From: Embleya sp045207785
Lineage (GTDB): Bacteria > Actinomycetota > Actinomycetes > Streptomycetales > Streptomycetaceae
Direction: 5' to 3'
NCBI RefSeq assembly: GCF_045207785.1
Contig: NZ_CP108777.1
Coordinates: 1,860,001 to 1,924,000, forward strand
DNA: 64,000 bases
Below are positions 59,899 through 64,000 of this stretch, one piece after another. Below the pieces are notes generated by a model. That model was not told the DNA's origin and ran no database searches. It worked only from the letters and a program-made list of their open reading frames with translations. Within the stretch, counting starts at the first letter, position 1. Every line of letters starts with the position of its first letter. The position numbers and the translations under genes are program-made.

Positions 59899-60378
59899 CT
59901 ACTCGCCGTTGTACGCCTTGCGAAGGGTGGCGATGTCGAGCTTGCTCATGGCGTACATGGCCCGGGAGGTGCGGCTTGCCTTCTCCGGGTCGGCGTCGCT
60001 GATCATGTCGACCAGCGCGGTGGGGACGACCTGCCAGGACAGGCCGTACTTGTCCTTGAGCCAGCCGCAGGGGCCCTCCTGCCCGCCTTCGGAGAGCTTG
60101 CCCCAGTAGTAGTCGACCTCGCTCTGGTCGGCGCAGGGGATCTGGAACGAGATGGCCTCGTCGAAGGTGAACTGCGGACCGCCGTTGACCCCGACGAAGT
60201 TCTGGCCGTTGAGCTCGAACTCGACGGCCAGGACACTGCCGGCCTGGCCGGGACCGGCCTCGGTGTAGTGGCTGATCCGGCCGAGTTTGCCGTCCTTGAA
60301 GATCGACAGGTAGTAGTGGGCGGCCTCCTCGGCCTGGCCGTCGAACCACAGACACGTGGTGAACCCGGTGCTGCTCAT
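59899..60378 (-). CDS. PhnB-like VOC family protein
   Basis: 159 residues. TTCLWFDGQAEEAAHYYLSI at the start and LNGQNFVGVNGGPQFTFDEA are the conserved segments of the PhnB/3-demethylubiquinone-methyltransferase-like branch of the vicinal-oxygen-chelate superfamily; CGWLKDKYGLSWQVVP closes the domain. Catalytic role unclear in most members. ATG 60378 follows TGGGAGG. Confidence 0.9.
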   Translation of the reverse strand: MSSTGFTTCLWFDGQAEEAAHYYLSIFKDGKLGRISHYTEAGPGQAGSVLAVEFELNGQNFVGVNGGPQFTFDEAISFQIPCADQSEVDYYWGKLSEGGQEGPCGWLKDKYGLSWQVVPTALVDMISDADPEKASRTSRAMYAMSKLDIATLRKAYNGE

Positions 60379-60637
60379 CGCTGCCTCCCAGCATGTGGAT
60401 GTGCTCACGAATACCGACCGATCCCACCGTGCAAACTCATCGGCATCCGGCCCATCGATCGACTTCTCGCCCGGAAGGGAGGCTCCCCGCCCCCGCGCGT
60501 CCACGGTCGGCGGCCGAGCCACGCGTGCCGGACCGGACGCTTTCGGCGCCGACCATCACCCGATCGGGTCTTCGCGTGGACGGGACTCCGTCCCGGTCGC
60601 CACGCGTGTCGAGATGCGGACCGGGTATCCGAATGGT

Positions 60638-60928
60638 ATGAGCGCGCAAGGTCGTCCCACATCGAAGCGCCCGCCGGGCAGCGAGGCGGCCCACCCGCGT
60701 ACCGACCTCGCCGCGCGCCGTGTCATGTCCGGGATCGCGTTGCCGTTCTTCGTCGTGGCGTGCCTCCTGTGCGCGATGGCGGCCGCGGCCGATGTCGCCG
60801 ACATGCGCATGTTCTGGATCGTCGCGGCCATCCTGTGTGTGGTGATGGTCCCGATCGCCTGGATCGACCTCATGGTCATCGCCCGCCGGGCCCGAGCCGA
60901 GCGGACCCGAGGCTCCCACCGCAGCTGA
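60638..60928 (+). CDS. small membrane protein, two helices
   Basis: 96 residues. Basic/Pro-rich N-terminus (GRPTSKRPPGSEAAHP), then helices at about 30-49 (SGIALPFFVVACLLCAMAAA) and 58-80 (MFWIVAAILCVVMVPIAWID). Family not recognised. ATG 60638 has GAATGG before it. A hairpin terminator follows. Confidence 0.65.
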   Translation: MSAQGRPTSKRPPGSEAAHPRTDLAARRVMSGIALPFFVVACLLCAMAAAADVADMRMFWIVAAILCVVMVPIAWIDLMVIARRARAERTRGSHRS

Positions 60929-60939
60929 CGGCCTCGCGA

Positions 60940-60958
60940 GCCCGGCTTTCAGCCGGGC
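60940..60958 (+). terminator. terminator after small membrane protein gene
   Basis: Perfect 8-bp stem GCCCGGCT / AGCCGGGC with loop TTC, followed by GGTTGTTGG. Confidence 0.7.
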
Positions 60959-61168
60959 GGTTGTTGGCGTGCCGTGCCGCGATTCGATCGTCTACGAACC
61001 CGAGCGGTCGTGGTTCGACAGGAAACGCGAGCAGCGGGTCCGACTGTCGCGCAAACGAATCATTCGGTCACAAGTAGTGGTTTGTTCGGCGAGGCGGGGT
61101 AGCTATGGAGCTGTTCGACGTCAAGTGGGGGGCGTCGGCGTACATCGGACGTCGACTTGAGGACGAAC

Positions 61169-61518
61169 ATGATTCGGGTTCTCTTGGTGCACGACACGGA
61201 ACTGATGCGCTCGGCGTTGAGCGCGTTACTGGAACGCGAGGAGGACATCGAGGTCGCGGCCGACAGCTGGGCAGGCGCGCCGATCCGCGCGCGATCGGAG
61301 CGTCCGGACGTCTGTGCGGTGGACACGGACTGCCCTGGGGCGGCTCGCTTGTCGAGCCGGCCGGTGGGCCGGGAATGCGCGCTGGTCATCCTCGCGAACG
61401 CGTCCCGGCCGGGCAGCCTGCGCGGCGCCGCCGAGGCCCAGGCGCTGGGGTTCGTGGACAAGGACGCCCAGCCGTTGCGACTGCCGCACGCGATCCGGCT
61501 GGCGGCGACGGGCCGCCA
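61169..61518 (+). pseudogene. RamR/AmfR-like response regulator, 3'-truncated
   Basis: Receiver domain of a NarL-type orphan response regulator: MIRVLLVHDTELMRSALSAL, ERPDVCAVDTDCPG, RECALVILANASRPGSLRGA and ALGFVDKDAQPLRL, closely resembling the RamR/AmfR activators of SapB/AmfS synthesis. At about 61515 the coding similarity stops: the frame runs on to 61999 only because it is antisense to an ABC transporter gene. The LuxR-type DNA-binding domain is missing, so the product cannot act as an activator. ATG 61169 with GAGGACGAAC is intact. Confidence 0.75.
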
Positions 61519-61837
61519 CCCGACGCACCAGACCGTCCCGCAACGGCTCGACCAGGTCGGCCAGTCCGCGAAAGACCCCACCCGTGGCCAGGCCGCCGAC
61601 GATCACCGCCACGGCCGCGACGGCCAGCCAGAGCAGGCCGGTGCCGGTACGGCCGGCCAGGAAGCCGCGATCCAACGCCATCGCCACGCCGTAGCCGCCG
61701 AGGAAGGTCTGCGCCGATTCCAGCAACGACCAGCCGGCCAGCACGACCAGGACGCGCTTGCGCCGGCCCAGGAAGCGTCGCGCCCGGGCCGACACGCGTG
61801 CGTCTCGGGCCGTCACGCGTGCGTCGCGGGGCGTCAC
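61516..61837 (-). pseudogene. class III lanthipeptide ABC half-transporter 2 (AmfA/RamB-like), 3'-truncated
   Basis: Only the N-terminal membrane part remains: RRKRVLVVLAGWSLLESAQT, FLGGYGVAMALDRGFL, GLLWLAVAAVAVIVGGLATG and GLADLVEPLRDGLVRRVAAR. It begins ATG 61837, overlapping the stop of half-transporter 1 (ATGA), and ends where the convergent response-regulator fragment begins. No ATPase domain is present. Confidence 0.75.
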
Positions 61838-63428
61838 GCGCCCTCCTCCCCGGGGGCGGCGGCCTTGCCGGCGGCGGGCGGAGCGGGCGGAGCGGGCGAG
61901 CCGGCCGCGACCGGCCCGTCGCCCGGGTCCGCCATGTCCGGCCCCTCATACGGTGCCTCATCCGGCCCCTCTTCCGGGTCCACGAACACCGCGCGATAGG
62001 CGGCGTCCGCCCACAGCACCTCGTGCGCCCCGACGGCACGTACGCGGCCGTCCTCCAGCCACGCGACCAGGTCGGCACGGGCCGCCGAGGACACGCGGTG
62101 CGCGATCAGCAGTCGAGTGCCCCCGCGTACGTCGCGGACCAGGGCTCGACCCACGTGCCGCTCGGTGACGCTGTCCAGGCTGGAGGTGGCATCGTCGAGC
62201 ACGAGCAACCGGCCGGCATGCGCGAACGCCCGGGCCAGGCCCAGGCGTTGCAGCTCGCCGCCGGACAACGGCGCGCCGGCGAGGGGGGTCGCGTATCCCG
62301 CCGGCAGCAGCCGGATGAACGTGTCGGCCCCGGCCGCCGCCGAGGCCGCCGCCACCTCGCGCGGGGACGGCCGGTACGGCCCGAAACCGATCCCGTCAGC
62401 GATCGTGTCACCGAACAGGACCGGCCGTTCGAAGGCGTATCCGACCTCCCGGCGCAGCCCCGCCGGGTCCACCTCGGTCAGCGGCACCCCGTCCACCAGG
62501 ACCACACCCGCGTCGACGTCGGTCAACCGCCCGGCGACCGCGGCGAGCGTCGACTTGCCCGCGCCGGAGCGGCCGACGACGGCCATCGTGGTGTTGCCGG
62601 GCACGATCAGATCGACGTCGCGCAGCACCGGGACGCCGCCGCGAAGCACGGTGACCCCGCGCAGTTCGAGCCGGCCGGGTCCGCCCGCCGGCAACGGACG
62701 AGCGCCGTGCCGCATCGGGGGCAGCGCGAGCAGTTCGGCCGTCCGGTGCGCGGCCGCCCGGCTGCGCACGAGCGCGTTGAGCCCGCCGACCACCGTGCCC
62801 ACCCCGGCGGCGAGCACGGCATAGCGCGACGCGGCGAGCAACTCGCCGACGGTCAGGCTCCCGTCGACCAGACGGAACCCGCCGACGGCGAGCACGGCCG
62901 TGGTCAGCAGCGGCACCAGGATCCCGGCGCCGGCCATGGCCCGGCCGTACACGAGCCACATCCGCCGTCCCTGCGCGCCCAGTTCGGGCAGTGGGGCCAG
63001 GATCCGGTCGAGTTCGCGGGTCGAGGTCCCGGCGGCGGCGACGGTGCGGGCCCCGCCGAGCGCCTCGACCAGCCGGGTCGCGATGTCCGCCTGGGTGTGT
63101 TGGTAGCGCGACACGCTGTCCGCGGAGCCGCGCGCGAACACCCGCAACAGCCAGGCGAGCAGCGGCAGTCCGGCCAGGAACACCGCGACCAGCCACACGT
63201 CGATGACCGCGAGCGCGATCATCCCGCCGATCGGGACCAGCAGTGCGGCGGCGCCGATCGCGGCCGTGGTGGGCGCGCTGCTCGCCTCGGCCACGTTGCC
63301 GGTCAGGCGGGTCACCAGGTCGCCGGGTGTGTGCCGCTCGGTGACCCGGTGTGGAGCGAGGGACACCAGGTGGTCGATGCCCAGGCCGCGCAGCCAAGCG
63401 GCGGTGCGCGCGCTCGTGCCGCCGCCGG
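61834..63428 (-). pseudogene. class III lanthipeptide ABC half-transporter 1 (AmfB/RamA-like), 5'-truncated
   Basis: About 530 residues. The retained part starts at TSARTAAWLRGLGIDHLVSL and includes the helices RHTPGDLVTRLTGNVAEASS onward and a full ATPase: Walker A GRSGAGKST, FERPVLFGDTIADGIGFGPY, signature SGGELQRLGLARAF, Walker B LLVLDDATSSLD. The first 60-80 residues are absent and replaced by LanKC sequence in another frame. GTG 63366 opens a 510-residue ORF that could still be translated, but without the first helices. Confidence 0.75.
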
Positions 63429-63604
63429 AAGGGCACCGCGCTCCAGGAGAGCGACTCGATCTGGCGGCGCACGTCGGCGGCCTGCGTGCCGGGCCCGCCG
63501 GTGGTGGTTCGGCTCAGATGCAACACCATGCCGGCGGCGCCGCGGAACAGCCCCGGCTGCGCGTAGAACTTGGCCTGCGCGGCGCGGACGATCTCTTGGC
63601 GGGC
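63429..63604 (-). pseudogene. LanKC C-terminal fragment
   Basis: Reads ARQEIVRAAQAKFYAQPGLF, RGAAGMVLHLSRTTTGGPGT and QIESLSWSAVPFR, the LanC-like C-terminal domain of class III (RamC/AmfT-type) synthetases. It is in a different frame from the LanKC 5' part on its right and from the ABC gene on its left, so two deletion junctions bound it (about 63604 and 63429). Confidence 0.75.
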
Positions 63605-64000
63605 TGCTCGTTCGTCCGCAGGTCCCGGCCGACGTAGACGCCGCCGCCGTTGGAGAAGTGCAGCGCGCGTTCGATCCGGTAGGGGATGTCGGCGACGGTG
63701 GTCTCGGCGCGGGCGGCCAGGTGCGCTTCCAGGAACGCGGGCAGGGTGATCCACGGCGGTACGTGGAACGTGGGCTCTCGGCGATCGGGGACCAGGATCC
63801 CGTTGTCGTCCTCGATCGCGGGACACAGCTCGCCGCGGTCGTTGTAGCAGTGCCGTTCGGTGAAACTGCCGTACCGCACGTACACCGGTCCCGCGCCGCA
63901 CCGCAGATCGCTGAGGATGTACGGTCCGGGTTCGCCGTCGAGCAGGGCGGCCAGATCCTCCGCGATGCTGCGGAACTGCTCGTCGTCGGCCGGATAGACG
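63605..64000 (-). pseudogene. class III lanthipeptide synthetase LanKC, N-terminal part (runs off right edge)
   Basis: Reads VYPADDEQFRSIAEDLAALL, YVRYGSFTERHCYNDRGELC, REPTFHVPPWITLPAFL and ALHFSNGGGVYVGRDLRTNE, the lyase-like N-terminus and start of the kinase domain of RamC/AmfT-type enzymes. After NEQ the next expected block (VVLKEARPHAGL) is missing and the frame joins a C-terminal fragment, so the kinase and most of the cyclase are deleted. The true start lies beyond position 64000. Confidence 0.85.

Noticed and set aside
61157..61999. Single 280-residue response-regulator-like ORF
   Set aside because: Only the first about 116 residues are regulator; the rest is antisense to an ABC transporter fragment.
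1..64000. tRNA, rRNA, CRISPR, IS elements, prophage genes
   Set aside because: None recognised: no cloverleaf-like segments, no regularly spaced repeat-spacer array, no transposase, integrase or phage structural motifs.

Overview
The window is very GC-rich with strong codon bias, many GTG/TTG starts, purine-rich ribosome binding sites and GTGA/ATGA/TTGA coupled gene junctions. Together with a c-di-AMP-riboswitch-led Rpf-like cell-wall hydrolase, DivIVA, a SigE-type ECF factor, lanthipeptide genes and a RamR/AmfR-like regulator, this points to a Streptomyces-like actinomycete (Streptomycetaceae). Most of it is accessory chromosome. I saw no tRNA, rRNA, CRISPR array, IS element or replication origin.

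Layout. 1-1757: 5' part of an aldo/keto reductase and a membrane-anchored GH18-like protein. 1965-7088: a five-gene module resembling a Pycsar anti-phage system: a three-helix PycTM-type effector, a Crp/Fnr protein with an intact cyclic-nucleotide cassette, a divergent class III cyclase-like protein, a large P-loop-like NTPase and an unrecognised protein. The cyclase and the NTPase carry related Asn-rich motifs. 8019-13157: a class II lanthipeptide set (precursor, LanM, ABC exporter); the exporter reading frame is broken near 12830. 13332-21259: S51-type peptidase, secreted protein, MarR-controlled MMPL transporter, secreted GDPD and the riboswitch-controlled Rpf/LysM/M23 protein. 22535-24845: truncated haemoglobin, flavohaemoglobin and DivIVA in one operon.

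25081-33796: PAP2-like membrane protein, an SDR/IclR pair, the remnant of an SMP-30-type gene carrying a copy of the IclR operator, and a second IclR divergent from a Baeyer-Villiger monooxygenase/amidohydrolase operon. 33887-42273: a carbohydrate locus with a solute-binding lipoprotein, two permeases, a hydroxyacid dehydrogenase, a SurA-like protein, a DUF2264 protein and a DeoR/LacI hybrid regulator with repeated GATCGTTCGATC operators. 42691-45743: GNAT-AAA fusion, DUF7691-type protein, GH114 lipoprotein. 46050-49692: two paralogous 56-residue six-cysteine peptides with a TlpA/MauD-like thioredoxin, an ABC exporter and an S26 signal peptidase, a candidate new disulfide-rich peptide system. 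50014-60928: ECF sigma factor with a partner membrane protein, LRV-repeat protein, DUF4232-type lipoprotein, MFS/TetR pair, LAL-type LuxR regulator, PhnB-like VOC protein and a small membrane protein.

61169-64000 (right edge): pieces of a SapB/AmfS-type class III lanthipeptide locus (ramR/amfR, two ABC half-transporters, LanKC), each gene truncated or joined out of frame, with the precursor gene absent. This is either a decaying cluster or a local assembly fault.

The two strongest leads for undescribed biology are the expanded Pycsar-like module and the twin Cys-rich peptide operon. Start codons were chosen from Shine-Dalgarno sequences and family length; family names come from motif recognition, not database search.
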